From assembly GCF_019393635.1 (NCBI RefSeq), contig NC_057863.1, positions 932,501 to 996,500 on the forward strand: a stretch of DNA of 64,000 nt, written 5' to 3'. The stretch comes from Dromiciops gliroides (lineage: Eukaryota > Chordata > Mammalia > Microbiotheria > Microbiotheriidae). The notes under the pieces were generated by a model, which was given only the letters and a program-made list of their open reading frames with translations, did no database searches and was not told where the DNA came from. This document shows, in pieces, positions 31,930 to 44,253 of the stretch. Positions within the stretch are counted from its first letter, which is position 1, and each line of letters starts with the position of its first letter. Position numbers and translations under genes: made by a program.

Positions 31930-32245
31930 CGGTCCTGGCCCCAGCCCATCTGGAGGTCGAGACTCAGTTCTGGGATTCTCTGCTTAGCAAAAACCCGGAC
32001 AAACTGGAAAGTGTGCAGAGGAGGGACGTGGAGGGTGCAGGGCCCAGAGCCAGATCTCATTGGGCCTTTGAGAATCTGCTGAAGACCAGGAGCTGTGAGG
32101 CACTTGCAGAAGACTCCAAAGACATTCACATTCATGGAACTGACAACTTCCCAGGGAGCCCACTTGGCCCAAGAAAAAGCAGAAGGTGGGAATGCTGAGA
32201 GACAGCTTTAGGCTGGAGGTCAGGGAGAACTTCCCAAGCATGGAA
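31930..32245 (+). mobile_element. CR1/L3 LINE 3' fragment
   Basis: Successive landmarks of CR1/L3 are CTCAGTTCTGGGATTC, ACTGGAAAGTGTGCAGAGGA, GACAGCTTTAGGCTGGAGGT and CAGGGAGAACTTCCCAAGC. The order is kept but the text is diverged, as in ancient copies. Confidence 0.6.
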
Positions 32246-32275
32246 GCTCCTTAAAGGTGGAGTGGGCAGCTGCCT

Positions 32276-32575
32276 CCTCCAGTGGTAGCTAGGTCTGCTG
32301 GGCTTTCCTCATTGGAGAACTTGGGGCCCAGACTGAATGGTCATTTGCCAGATGTGGCAGCTCTGGTGCAATCAGAGAAACTCAATGAGTTCAAATCTGT
32401 CCTCAAACTTAGTAGTTGTGTGACCCTGGGCAAGTCCATTAACCCTGATTGGTTTCCTCATCTGTAAAATGGGTTGAGGAAGGAAATTGCAAACCACTCC
32501 AGTATCTTTGCCAAGAAAACTCCAAATGTGCTCAGGCTGAGCCAGACAGAACTGAAAGACTCAACAACAACAAAT
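32276..32575 (+). mobile_element. MAR1-type SINE
   Basis: A forward copy: a decayed tRNA-like half (GTGTGACCCTGGGCAAGTC), then CTCATCTGTAAAATGGG, the RTE-like tail CACTCCAGTATCTTTGCCAA and the terminal ACTCAACAACAACAA. Diverged. Confidence 0.75.
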
Positions 32576-33599
32576 TTAAATACATTGTCCCCATTGATTC
32601 TGTGTGTTAGTGGGAGACTACACCACAGAATTGGGGGGGGGCAGGGAATGTTTATGGCTAATATTTTTACTACTCCATCTTACTAAACACCTTTGCTAAG
32701 TGCTAATTAACTTGGTCCACTGGCTGATTGCTAATGGTAAGCATATCAGTAGGGATGGAAGAGCTATGGTTCTGGAAATACAGACCCACAGTTACCCCTC
32801 CAGAACCTCAGATAACAATAACCCTCTGGGAACCCAACCAATAAATGCAAGTTGGGAAGTAGGCCAGAGGCAGGGATCTCTTCCTACATTTTGCTAAGTC
32901 TGATAGTCTCTTCTCTGTAGCCTTTGATACTGTTGGTTACCCTCTTCTAATCATCCCCTCTCTGGGCTTTCCATACACTTCTCTCTGCTCCTTGTCAGTC
33001 TTCTTTCCTGGATTTTCATCCAGGTCATGTCCACCAACCATGAGAGGCAGAGTCAAGAAACATTGAGTAGGTACCTCCTACTACAAGTCAGGCACTGTTA
33101 AGCCCTGGGTATACAAAGAAAGGCATAAGGCTGTACCTGTCTACTAAGGACTTATAAAATGAAGGAGCAGGAAACATAAAAAGCAGCTGAAGGAGGGAGG
33201 AGAAGGTTACCGGGAGTTGAGTCAGGGTCTGATGAAGTCCTTCAGCTGCTTGGGAAATGATCTGAGGAGTGTCAATGAGACAGCTGATTTCCTCTTGTCT
33301 TTCTGGGAATTATGAAGACCTAAAAAGCAATGGGGGTGGGGAGATCATGAGGTGAATGTCCTTGAGCATCTGGAAGGAACTCTCCAATGGCCACTACCAA
33401 CCTCTCCAATGGTGAATGTTTCTTAGAGTTCTTCTCCCTCTATACTATTTCCCATCCACTGTTATAGATTGAGTAGTCAGCTGAATGTTGATGATTGCCA
33501 CATCTACTCATCCAGCCCTAACTTCTCTGCAGACCTTTGCATTTACATCTCCAACTGCCTTTTTGACATCTTGAGCTGAGTGCCCATTGGCAGCTTCAT
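32576..33599. other. Intergenic sequence, mostly unrecognised
   Basis: Contains a short ancient mammalian repeat scrap near 33090 (GTCAGGCACTGTTAAGCCCT followed by GGGTATACAAAGAAAGGC). Otherwise it is unique-looking sequence with no gene. Confidence 0.4.
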
Positions 33600-35945
33600 T
33601 GCTCAATATGGAGTTCTAGGTCAGAGATCCAGGGCAGACTAAACAGGGGACTTGCCCACAGCAGTGGTGTTCCAGGTAGAGAGGCTCTGGGCAGCACATG
33701 GGGAAAGGAGGGAGGAAGAAGCTAGCAGCAGCAAAAGTATGGCTCAGACCTCAGGCTCAGAACAAGGTCTCACTTCCAACTCTAGTCCAGTCTACAGAGA
33801 AATCATCAGGACAGAAATCCCAGACCAAAGGGGAACTTAAAGTTCTGTCACTCTGAACCAGAAGAGTTCTCAGTTGGCTGATGGGGGCAGAGTCCAGCAG
33901 CATCAATTTGCTGAGGTCAAACCAAGGGGGCAGAAATTAAACATAGCCCAGGATCAGAAAGATCACTTGGAGAACACAAAAAGCTTGCAGATCCCCAGCC
34001 TGTCCCTGAGATCCTGAAAAAGATACTCAATACACCAAGAAATCAGCAGCATGATCAACCCACACCAACTCTCCAGGAGTCTAATGGAGTTCAGCCCTAA
34101 TATCAAATCCAAACTCAGGAAGAAGTCTAGGAGAATAAGCAAACAAAAGGGGAACCCCTTCATAAGGAGCTATCATGGTAGTAGGAACACAAACACAGAA
34201 GAGAATGATTCCAAAGTAGCTACAAGCAAAGCCTCAGAGGAGAACCCAGCATGAGCACAAACTCAACTAGAATTCCTGGAAGAGAGAAACCAGGAGTTTT
34301 TATTTGGGTTTTTTTTTTTTGGTGAGGCAATTGGGGTTAAATGACTTGCCCAGGGTCACACAGCTAGTAAGTGTCAAGTGTCTGAGGCCAGATTTGAACT
34401 CAGGTACTCCTGATTCCAGGGCTGGTGCTTTATCCACTGTGCCACCTAGCTGCCCCAAACCAGGAGTTTTTAAAAGAGGTTGAAATGGGTTTTTAATAAA
34501 TAAAATTAGAGTGCTCAAGGAAAAAAAAACTGGAAAAGAAACGAGAGATATGGAAGAAACTTGGAAAATTTACAACTTGGTAAAAGAGAAAAATATACCA
34601 AGAAAACTCCTTAAAAACCAGAATTGGCTGAGTGGAAGCTAACAACCATATGAGATACCAAGTAACAATAAAACAAAATCCAAAAATTAAAAACAAAGGA
34701 AAAATAGAAGAAAATGTGAACTATCTCATAGGAAAACAACTCACCTGGAAAATAGATTGAGGAAAAATAATTTAAGAATCATTGGTTCACAAAGAAGATA
34801 TAGAGAATAAAATTGAATGTAAAATAGATCATTTTTATTATATAAAATGAAAAAGCTTTTGTACAAACAAAACTAATGTAACCAAGATTACAAGGAAAGT
34901 AGAAAACTGGGAAAGAATTTTTGAAACAAATATCTCTGATAAAGGCCTCATTTTTCAAATATATAGAGAACTGAGTCAAATCTATAAAAATGCAAGTCAT
35001 TCACCAATTGATAAATGGTCAAAGGATATGAACAGGCAGTTTTCAGACAAAGAAATCAAAGCTATCTATAATCATATGAAAAAATGCAAAAAAAAAAGAA
35101 AAATGCTCTAGATCATTATTGATCAGATCAAATGCAAATTAAAACAACTCTGAGGTATCACCTCCTATCAGAGTGGCAAATATAACGAAAACAGAAAATA
35201 CTGGATATTAGAGGGGATGTGGGAAAGCTGGGATGCTAATCCACTGTTTGTGGAGTTGTGAAAATATCCAACCATTCTTGAGAGCAATTTGGAACTGTGC
35301 CCAAAGGGCTATAGAACTGTGCATACCCTTTGACCCAGCAATACCACTGGTAGGTTTCTATCCCAAAGACATCCCCAAAAAGAGAAAAAGACCTATTTGT
35401 ACTAAAATATTTACACTAGCTCTTTTTGTGGTGGCTAGGAATTGGATATCAAAGGAATGCTCATCCATTGGGGAATGGCTAAACAAACTGTGGTATATGC
35501 TGGTGATGGAATATTATTGTGCTATAAGAAATGACAAGTAGGATGACTTCAGAAAGGCCTGGAAAGACATGTGTGAAATGTTGTATTGTGCAGAGAACAG
35601 AACCAAGAGAACATTGTACTCAGAGACAGCAATATTGTTTGATGAACTGTGAATGACTTAATATTCTCAACAACACAATGATCCAAGACAATCCCAAAGG
35701 ACTATTGATCAAATATACTATCCACCTCCAAAGAAAGAACTAATATTGATGGAACAGATTTAAGCATGCTATTTTTCACTTTAATTTTTTTCTTTTAATG
35801 GTTTTCTTGTACAAAATGACAAATATAGTAATGTTTTACATAATCATACAAGTATAACCCATATCTGATTGTTTGACACCTTAGGGAGGGAGAGGGGAGG
35901 GAGGGAAGGAGGAATAAAAATGGAACCCAAAACTATAAATAAAAA
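33600..35945 (+). mobile_element. Internally deleted L1 (5' UTR, part of ORF1, last ~1.2 kb of ORF2, 3' UTR)
   Basis: The 5' part resembles the L1 leader of this window. ORF1-like coiled-coil sequence follows after about 34470. Near 34785 it switches to ORF2 (reading roughly KSFCTNKTNVTK, then SDKGLIFQ) and continues through [16 protein letters not shown] and MEYYCAIRNDK into the 3' UTR. Most of ORF2 is missing. A SINE interrupts it at 34302. Confidence 0.72.
34302..34456 (-). mobile_element. tRNA-derived marsupial SINE inside L1
   Basis: A full reverse copy flanked by a perfect 15-bp duplication AAACCAGGAGTTTTT (34287-34301 and 34457-34471). It is younger than the L1 that hosts it. Confidence 0.94.
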
Positions 35946-35946
35946 T

Positions 35947-36097
35947 GTTGGGGGGTTTTTTTGTGGGGCAATGGGGGTTAAGTGACTTGCCCAGGGTCAC
36001 ACAGCCAGTAAGTGTCAAGTGTCTGAGGCCGGATTTGAACTCAAGAACTCCTGAATCCAGGGCCAGTGCTTTATCCACTGTACCACCTAGCCGCCAC
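35947..36097 (-). mobile_element. tRNA-derived marsupial SINE
   Basis: A reverse copy beginning at the very 3' end of the preceding L1, with GCAATGGGGGTTAAGTGACT at its tail end and CCACCTAGCCGCC at its head. Confidence 0.85.
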
Positions 36098-36109
36098 TAT
36101 TATTTTTTA

Positions 36110-36444
36110 AAAAGAAAGAATTACTGGTCTACCTAAAAGACAAGAAAAAAAAGAGGCTTGATATTATATTTCAAGAAATTATAAAGGAAAACTACCTAGT
36201 TATCTTAGAACTAGAGAGCAAAGTAGAAATTGAAAGAATCTGCTGATCACCTCCTGAAAGGAATCCCAAAATGAAAACTCTTGGGGATGCTATATCCAAG
36301 GTCCAGAGTTCCTAGGTCAAGTCAGGATCACACAAGATTTAGCAGCCACAGGAAAGAAGCAGAGAGCTTGGAATATGATATTCCAGAAAGCAAAGGAGCT
36401 AGGATTACAAACAAGAGTAACCCTCCTAACAAAAATGACTGTAC
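36110..36444 (+). mobile_element. L1 ORF1 fragment
   Basis: The text matches the C-terminal half of L1 ORF1 as seen more fully at 38.3-38.9 kb (ATTACTGGTCTACCTAAAAG, GAAATTGAAAGAATCTGC, GCTTGGAATATGATATTCCA). It is diverged and carries stops. Confidence 0.7.
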
Positions 36445-37270
36445 GGGGGCCAAGCCAAGATAGCCTAGTAGAGAAATACTAAACTGAGCTCTCCCAAATT
36501 CCCTTCCAAACCTATGAACCCCAGAGCTAGCTCTGAAAACAGCAATAAATGCCTGAAGATTGGGACAATGCCCCATCCACCCCAGGATCAAAGCACACCT
36601 TTAACATAAAGTTAGAAGTCAGAAAATAATTAAACTGGAAAAATGAACAAACAACAAAAATGAACCTGACCATAACAAGTTATTATGGTGATGAGGAAAA
36701 TCAAGAGAGAAATCCAGAAGAAGATAATTATGTCAAAACAGTTACAAGCAAAGCCTCAAAGAGAAACGTAACTAGGCCACAGGCCCAAAAAAGAATTCCT
36801 GGAAGAGCTCAAAAAGGATTTTAAATATTGAATAATAGAGATAAAGGAAAAATTGGTAAAAGAAATGAGTGATAGGAGAAACTTATGAAAAGAGAGTAAA
36901 AAAAAGTCAACGTCTTGAAAAAGAGGCAGAAAAAAAACACTAAAGAAAATACCTTAAAAACAGAATTGACCTAATAGTAAGAAAGGCACAAAAATCCACT
37001 GAAGAAAAGACTGCCTTAAAAAGGAGAATTAGTTGGAACTATGCCCAAAGGGCTATGGGACTGTGCATACACTTTGACCAAGTAATATCACTACTAGGTC
37101 TGTATTCCAAAGATATCATCAAAAGGGGTAAAGGAGCCACATGTACAAAAATAATTATAGCAGCTCTTGTTGTGGTGGCAAAGAACTGGAAATCAAGGGA
37201 ATGCCCAACAACTAGGGAATGGCTGAACAAGTTGTGGTATTATGCTGTAACAAATGATGAGCAGGCAGAT

Positions 37271-40081
37271 GATCGCTCCAAAAAACATCCAAATAAGGTC
37301 ATAGGAAAATGCCCGGAGCAGCAAAACTCACAGAAGAATGTGCTGAAATCACCTTCTAACCAAGAACAGCTTGGAAGGTCAGAAGAAGGGAACTGCTGTG
37401 CTGATACAGGAGTCGAGCCCAACCCCACAGTCACCTTGACACAGATCCAGTCCCAGGAAGGCCTCACCAAAGAAGGAGAGCCCCAGAGCCTCTGAATCAG
37501 CTGAAGCACCAGTGTCATCTGGAACTAAGCTCACAGTCTGGTGAGTGGGCTGAGCCCTGGGCAGGGGGGAGACTATAGGGGTCTATGCTGGTGCTAAGGC
37601 AGAACTTGCATTTGACACCCCTACTGAGAACCAGGTGGTAGACTCAAGTAGAAGTGGCCCAGGTGGGAGAGGGGCACAGGCTCATCAGAGCTAACAACCA
37701 CAACACACAAAGCTGATTGATTGGCAAATTGTTCTGGGGTCATCTAGGACCAGGAAACAGGCCGGGCAAGGGAAGAACCTGTTCCTCCTTAAATCATACC
37801 ACCTGGGACTTCTTAAGCTTGGGATACTGCAGCCTAAAAACAGTGCCCCACTTTAAGGAGCTAAAAGTCTGGTAAAAGAAAGGCAAGATGAGCCGACAGA
37901 GAAAGGTGAGGACCATAGAAAGTTTCTTCAGTAACAAGGAAGACCAAGGGGCACCCTCAGAGGAAGATGTCAACATCAGGGCCCCTACAATCTAAAGCTT
38001 CCAAGAAAAATACTAATTGGTCTCAGGCCATAGAGGTGCTCAAAAAGGACTTGGAAGATAAAGTTAGAGAGGAAGAGGAAAAAATGGAAAGAGAAATGAG
38101 GGAGATGCAGAAAAGACATGAGAAAAAAGTCAACAGCTTGAAAAGTCAAATTGGCCAAATGGAAAAGGAGGTACAAAAGCTCTCTGATGAAAATAATTGC
38201 CTAAGAATTAGGATTGAACAAATGGAAGCCAGTGACTTTATGAGAAACCAAGACACAATCAAGCAAATCCAAATGAATAAAAACAATAGAGGGCTATGTG
38301 AAATACCTTCTGGGGAAAACTGCTGACCTGGAAAATAGGTCCAGGAGAGATAATTTGAAAATTATTGGTCTACCTGAAAACCATGATCAAGGAAAGAGTT
38401 TAGACACCATCTTCCAAGATATTCTCAGGGAAAATTGCCCTGAAATTCTAGAAGCAGAAGCTAAAATAGAAATTGAAAGAATCCACCGATCACCTCCTGA
38501 AAGAGATCCCAAAAGGAAAACTCCTAGGAATATTATAGCCAAATTCCAGAGCTCTCAGGTCAAGGAGAAAATATTGCAAGATGCCAAAAAGAAAGAATTC
38601 AAGTACTGTGGAGCCCCAGTCAGGATAGCACAAGATCTAGCAGCTTCTACATTAAAGGACCGGAGGGCATGGAATATGATATTCCAAAGGGCAAAGGAAA
38701 TGGGATTGCAACCAAGAATTACCTACCCAGCAAAACTCAGCATTATCTTTCAGCGGAAAAAATGGGACTTTAATGAAAAAGAAGACTTTCAGATATTTGT
38801 GATGAAAAGACCTGAACTGAATGGCAAATTTGACTTTCAAATACAAGACCCTAGAGAACCATAAAAAAAAAAAAATTGAAGCTGGGGGACATACCTGGGG
38901 TCGTACAGTGGGTGACTGTCTTGTGTCTGAGGCCAGGTTTTGGCTGGGATCTCCCTGGGTCCAGGGGTGATGATTTGTCCACTGTGTCACTTAGCTAGAT
39001 GATAACATCTTTAGGGTTAAATTGAGGGGTGAAGGGAATTCATTGGGGGAGGGGGAAGGGCAGAAGTGAAATCCTACATGAAAGTAACAGGAAAAGGCTT
39101 ATGGAGTGGGGGAAGAGATGGGAGAGGAGCAGGGCAGTAAATGAATTTTGAACTCATCAGAAAAGGCTCAAAGATCTTAAACTCATCAGAGCTGCCTCAA
39201 GGAGGGACTAATAGACACACCCAACTGGGTAGAGTAATCTATTTCATCTGGGCAGTAAATGAGCCTAACATTCATCAAAATTGGCTCAAAGACCTCAATC
39301 TCATTAGAACTGGCTCGAGGAGAGAATAATGTACACACTCAATTGAGTGGAGTAATCTCTTTAACCCTGCAGGAAAATAGGAGGGGAAAGGGATAAAGAG
39401 AGAGGGGCAAAAGAAGGAAGGGCAGAGTCGGGGAGGGAACAGACAGAAACAAATCCCTTTTAAAGAGTGATAGAATGAAAGAAGATGGATAATAGAATAA
39501 ATATCATGGGGAAGAGAATAGGATGGAAGGGAAACAGTTAACAATAGTAATCATGAAAAAGAGAAAAGGGGGAAAAATTGTACAAAAAATATTTATAGCA
39601 ACTCTTATAGGAGGCTAAGAATTGAGAATCAAGGGAATGATGGAAAAAGCTGTGTTATATGATTGTAGTGGAATGGACTTGTGCTACAGGAAAGGACAAA
39701 CAGGATGATCCCCCAAAAAACCTTGAAAGACTAATGAACATTGATGATGTATAGTGAAGTGAGCAGAGTTGGGAGGACATTGTGGATAGTGACAGCAGGA
39801 TTGTTCAATGAGTAATTGTGAATGACTTAACTACTCTCAGCAGTGCAATGATCCAAGACAATCCCAAGGAACTAAAGAGGAAGCTTACTATGCACCCCCA
39901 ATAGAAAGAACTGATAAAAAGAACACTTGTAGATTATACATATATAACCTGATTTCGATCTTGTGGAGGGGGGAGGAAAGGGAAGGAGGGAGAAAAATTT
40001 GGAACTCTAAGTCTTATGAAAATGAATGTTGAAAACTATCCTTACATGTAAATGGAAAATAAAATAAATGTTTGTTGAAAG
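37271..40081 (+). mobile_element. HAL1-like non-autonomous LINE with 19-bp target-site duplication
   Basis: This one insertion is flanked by AAATGATGAGCAGGCAGAT (37252-37270 and 40082-40100). In order it holds an L1 leader, ORF1, an A run and a degenerate reverse SINE (about 38866-38996), the L1 inter-ORF spacer (about 39000-39570), the last ~0.35 kb of ORF2 (KIFIATL..., disrupted) and the L1 3' UTR ending AAATAAATGTTTGTTGAAA. The endonuclease and reverse-transcriptase domains are absent, so it would need an L1 enzyme in trans. Confidence 0.8.
37888..38864 (+). pseudogene. L1 ORF1 (RNA-binding chaperone protein), frameshifted
   Basis: Starts MSRQRKVRTIESFFSNKED and then shifts frame near 37970. 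The second frame runs MSTSGPLQSKASKKNTNWSQ through a long charged coiled coil (KVREEEEKMEREMREMQKRH). A further shift near 38300 leads to the conserved RRM-like and C-terminal parts (DNLKIIGLPEN, KTPRNIIAKFQSS, RITYPAKLSIIF), ending at TAA. ORF1 proteins coat L1 RNA as trimers in the cytoplasm. With about two frameshifts this copy cannot make a whole protein, though the long frames suggest a fairly young insertion. Confidence 0.88.
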
Positions 40082-40410
40082 AAATGATGAGCAGGCAGAT
40101 TTCAGAAAAATGTGGAAAGACTTAAGCAGATTGATAATGAGTGATGTGAGCAGAACCAGAACATTGTACACAGTAACAGCAACATTGTGTGATGGTCATC
40201 TGTAATAGACTTAACTCTTCTCAGCAATACAATGATCCAATATAATTCCAAAGGACTTGTAATGGAAAATGTTCTCCACATCCAGGGAAAAGAAGTAGTA
40301 GAAAATGTGAAATATCTCATCGGAAAAACAGCTGATCTGAAAAAATAGATCCAGGAGAGATGATTTAAGAATTACTAGCCTACCTGAAAGCCATGATCAA
40401 AATAGATACT

Positions 40411-40555
40411 TGAAGGGGCAGCTAGGTGGCACAGTGGATAGAGCACCGGCCCAGGAGTCAGGAGTACCTGGGTTCAAATCTGGCCTCAGACACTTAACAC
40501 TTACTAGCTCTGTGACCCTGGGCAAGTCACTTAACCCCAATTGCCTCACTAAAAA
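40411..40555 (+). mobile_element. tRNA-derived marsupial SINE inside L1
   Basis: A forward copy of the GAGTCAGGAGTACC / CACTTAACACTT subfamily, flanked by AAAATAGATACT on both sides (40399-40410 and 40556-40567). Confidence 0.92.
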
Positions 40556-40845
40556 AAAATAGATACTGGACAGCATGTTTCAAGAAATTGTCACAGCAAA
40601 CTGCCCAGATCTCCTAGAACCACAAGGTAAAATGGAAGTTGAGTGAATCCACCAATCACCTCCCAAAAGAGATCCCAAAATGAAAACTCCCAGGAACATT
40701 ATAACCAAATTCCAGACTGCAAAAAGTCACAAAGAAACAATTCAAATATTGAGTTGTAAGATTACAAGAGATTTAGAAGCTTCTACATTAAAGGAATGGG
40801 AGGTTTGGAATAGGATATTGCAGAATGCAAAGGTGCTAGAATTAC

Positions 40846-41455
40846 TGTAGTAGCAGCCTGGTGGGCCTGGGTCCAGTTAGGGATGCTCTGGCCCTGAGGG
40901 GGACACTAGGACCATGGAGAAATGTGGTTGACCAGCTTGTTGGAGTCAGAGATGACTCTTTCCTTGGAAAAGCAAAGTAGTTGTTTAACAAGGTAGTGGT
41001 TGGTCAAACACATAATAAAGCAGCCACCCGGAAAGCTGGGCTCCTTAAATTTACAACATGAGCTTAGTTTGGAGCCACTCATGTTTGCTATAGAATTAGG
41101 ACCAGATAGTGACAATAATCTCAAGTTGGAAATGTGGAATTTTTATTATTCATAAACCCAAATAGCTAACATCATTTTCAAACTGCTGTAACATTTCAGT
41201 CTTATGTCTCTCCCCCCACCCCCTTCTTGCCTCTATAAAATTGTCATCTTCTTTGTTTGGGGAGCCATACCTCTATGGCTGTCTGATTAAGGAACATGCC
41301 ATAAACCTGTACCTCCCTGGGAGTTGAAGCTTCTTCTTCTGGCCATGCCTCTGTATGCCAAATAGTAAAACCTTTTGCTAAAATTTTGATTGGATTCTGG
41401 GGGTGAGTAATTCTTTGAAAGGGGAATGTTTTTAAGAACCCATCTAGCAGTAACA
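40846..41455 (+). mobile_element. Solo LTR of an endogenous retrovirus (fossil)
   Basis: About 610 bp starting TGTAGTAG and ending AGTAACA, flanked by a perfect 5-bp duplication ATTAC (40841-40845 and 41456-41460). The 3' part (GTGAGTAATTCTTTGAAAGG ... AAGAACCC) resembles that of the LTR at 41893, so the two are probably related families. Orientation is taken from that likeness. No internal retroviral sequence is left. Confidence 0.82.
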
Positions 41456-41892
41456 ATTACAAACAGAAATAACCTATGCAGAAAAATTTAGTATACTCTT
41501 TCAAGAGGAAAAAAAATTGGGCATTTAATGGAATTGAGGACTTTCAAGCAAGACTGAAGAGAAGCATACAAAGGCAAACATGAAATAGAAACCATAACAA
41601 AATCAATGTGGTTAAAATGTTTGCATTCCTATATGGGGAGATGATAATTGTAACTCCTAAGAATTTTATCATTCTTATGGCAGTTAAGAGGTGTATACTT
41701 AGAAAGCATGGGTTTGAGATGACAATGTTGGGGTGCTTAAAATTTAGGGGTGAGAAAGAGGGATACACTGGGAGAAGGGGAAAGAAAGAAGAATGGGGAA
41801 AATTATCTTACATAAAAGAGACATGAAAGGAATAGCTATTATAATGGATAAGAAGATGGGGGAGGGTGGTAGGTAACACTTGAACTTTAAAT

Positions 41893-42484
41893 TGTTATGG
41901 ACCTGGGGTACCTCAGAAGTTTTCTGGGGGAAATCAAGGAACCTTCTCCTTGAGAAACTAAACCAAAGGACAGACACACCTAAAGAGATAAGGAGCACTG
42001 ATCTGGACTGAGTTAGCTCCAGGACCACCACCCTTCATTCCAGTCTCCCCCAACCTTTGGGGAGATTAGATTAGGTGTGGCTGCTGCCTTTGCAGGAGGG
42101 AGACAGAGATGGCTTAAGAGATTGGAGCCACCTCTCACCCAACTTCCCCCAGCCACCACCAGTGGGGGATAGTCGTCCCCCAATAAGAGAACTTTTCAGT
42201 CAAATGATCACCCCCATCTGACCACCATTGGTCCTCTATAAAAGTATCTGCCTGTCTCCTGCTCAAGGAGACAGGTATCTCAGAGAACCATGACTCTGTG
42301 CCATGCCTTCTCCCCATGAGAAGTCCAAGGACTTCTCTCTTGATTTCCTTTCCCTAGCACCTAAATAAACTATTATTTTATTCTAATTGGATTTGTGTGC
42401 AAGAGGGTGTAATTCTTTAAAGAGGAATTCCTAAGAACCCTTACCCCAATCCCCCCCCCACCACCACCAATTTTCCCCATAACA
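41893..42484 (+). mobile_element. Solo LTR of an endogenous retrovirus (fossil)
   Basis: About 592 bp with perfect 8-bp inverted ends TGTTATGG/CCATAACA and an imperfect flanking duplication (TAAAT/GAAAT). A possible poly(A) signal AATAAA lies near 42365. The same family is present in reverse at 44254. It sits in the L1 inter-ORF spacer. Confidence 0.82.
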
Positions 42485-43151
42485 GAAATCAATCTTACCC
42501 TATAGGGAAGTAGTAGAGGAGGGGTATAAGAGAAGGGGATGGAAGCTGATAGAAGGAAGGGTGGATTAAGGGAAGTAGTGATCAGAAGAAAAACAGACTT
42601 TTGAGAAGGGACAAGGAAATGAGAGACAGAGACAGAGACAGAGAGAATGGTAAATAGGTGAAAATGGGATGTTAATAATCATAACTGTGAATGTGAATGG
42701 GATAAACTCACCCATAAAAGGGAAGCAGATAACAAAAGGGATTAAAAACCAGAATCCAACAATATGGTGGGTTGTTTGTTGTATGTGTGGAACAGAAAAC
42801 TGGGGTAAAACAAAAAGGGGGGTAGCAATCATGATCTCTAACAAAGCAAAAGCAAAAATAGACTTAATTAAGAGAGATTAAGATCTTTTTGCTGAAGTAT
42901 ACCACATTGAAATAATATCAGTACTAAGTACATATGCACCAAATGGCACAGCATCCAGATTTTTAAAGGAAAAGTTAAATCAATTAGAGGAGGAAATAGG
43001 CAGCAAAATTATACTAGGGGGATCTCAGCTTTTCCCTCTCAGAATTAGATAGATCTAACCATAAAATAAGAAAGAGATTAAGGAGGTGGATAGAATTTTA
43101 GAAAACTTAGATATGATAGACCTCCAGAGAAAATTGAATGAGAACAGAAAG

Positions 43152-44097
43152 TGTGAGAAACAAAATTGTGGGAAACTCCATTTTAAAATTTCCGGGACTC
43201 AATGTTGGAAAAGTATCAAAGGCCTTTATTTATACATTCTCAGGTGAATGGACCAACTCCCTAATGGAAATGTTGTGGAGCATGGGACTCAGGACCCTTT
43301 TCTCTCTTAACGGGCTGGCTCCACCCTTCTTCCTCAGTTACAATCTTCGAGCCAAGACACTGGCACCAAACGCTACCCAATTGGAATGCAGTATAGTCAA
43401 AGGGGCAGCCCTCTAAACTCCTCCCTTCTTAGTCAAAGGGGCAGCCCTTTATACTTCTCCCCCATGTGACCAGCCCTGGGTCTCTCTCATCAAGTGATCC
43501 TGATTGCTGGGGAGGGGGAGGAAAGGAGCCATTAGTAAGCACCCTTCTCCCAGCTGAAATTCACCTCCCAGACATTCCCCAGACAACTTTGAGAACTGCA
43601 AAATTTACTGAGAACTGATTCCCCACCCAGTCCCCTCTTGCCTGGGGCTGACTATCTTTGTCATTTCCAGACTCTTGATGGACTTATGGACCTTCCCCCA
43701 AGCAACTTATCCCCTCCCAATGTTCCCCACCTTACTCCCTGGACTTTATGTTATTATGTAAAAAGGGTCCACCTACATTAAGTACTTTCTATTCAGAGTC
43801 AGTAATACCTATACTTAGGAGCAGTTCTATTATTTCTTTTGTCAAAGGTTCATTTACATTAATTAGCTATATGTCACTCTGGAGCAATCTTTTGGTTCCC
43901 TTTTTGTTCTGTTACCCCATAAAAACACTGTCCTCTGTTCCCATCTTTGGGTATTCCTAGCTTCCAAGCTTAGTGATACCACGACCTATAGTTCTTCTGC
44001 CCCGATTAAAGACTTTATTTCTCCTATATTGATTGTTTCCTTAATTTCCAGGTTAACAACTTCAATCAGCTTTTATGGGGGGCTCATTTTTCTCACA
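43152..44097. mobile_element. Solo LTR of an endogenous retrovirus (fossil)
   Basis: About 946 bp with perfect 9-bp inverted ends TGTGAGAAA/TTTCTCACA and a perfect 5-bp duplication GAAAG (43147-43151 and 44098-44102). It interrupts the L1 ORF2 endonuclease region. It is unlike the other LTRs here, so a different family. Orientation was not settled, although a TATTAAAGACTTTATT-like stretch near its right end suggests plus. Confidence 0.85.
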
Positions 44098-44253
44098 GAA
44101 AGTATACTTTTCCTCAGCTGAACATGGCATCTTCACAAAAATTGATGACGTAGTAGGACATAAAAATCTCACAACCCAAGTACAGAAAAGCAGAAATATT
44201 AAATGTATCCTGTTCAGAACATAATGCAATAAAAATTAAATTTAATAAAGGAC

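Larger units (their letters stand above)
36445..40283 (+). mobile_element. Older ORF2-deleted L1, split by a later LINE insertion
   Basis: The left part (to 37251) has an L1 leader (GGGGCCAAGCCAAGATAGCC), an ORF1 N-terminal stretch and, from about 37030, the end of ORF2 (IISLLGLYSKDI, VVVAKNWKS, REWLNKLWYY). The text breaks after AAATGATGAGCAGGCAGAT and resumes after the same 19 bp at 40101 (TTCAGAAAAATGTGGAAAGA), ending about 40283. So this element is the host of the insertion at 37271. Confidence 0.72.
40284..44253 (+). mobile_element. L1 body (ORF1 C-terminus, spacer, ORF2 endonuclease start) with nested insertions
   Basis: The L1 text resumes between insertions in the right order. ORF1 remains run from 40284 to about 41560 and the spacer to about 42670. 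The start of the ORF2 endonuclease follows (TVNVNGINSPIKGKQIT, GVAIMISNKAKA) and later SSAEHGIFTKIDDVVGHKN near 44110. It stops near 44253. A SINE and three solo LTRs sit inside it. ORF2 carries several disruptions. Confidence 0.8.

Noticed and set aside
38298-38864. Candidate host gene for an RNA-binding protein
   Set aside because: The text is L1 ORF1, and it lies inside an element with its own target-site duplication.
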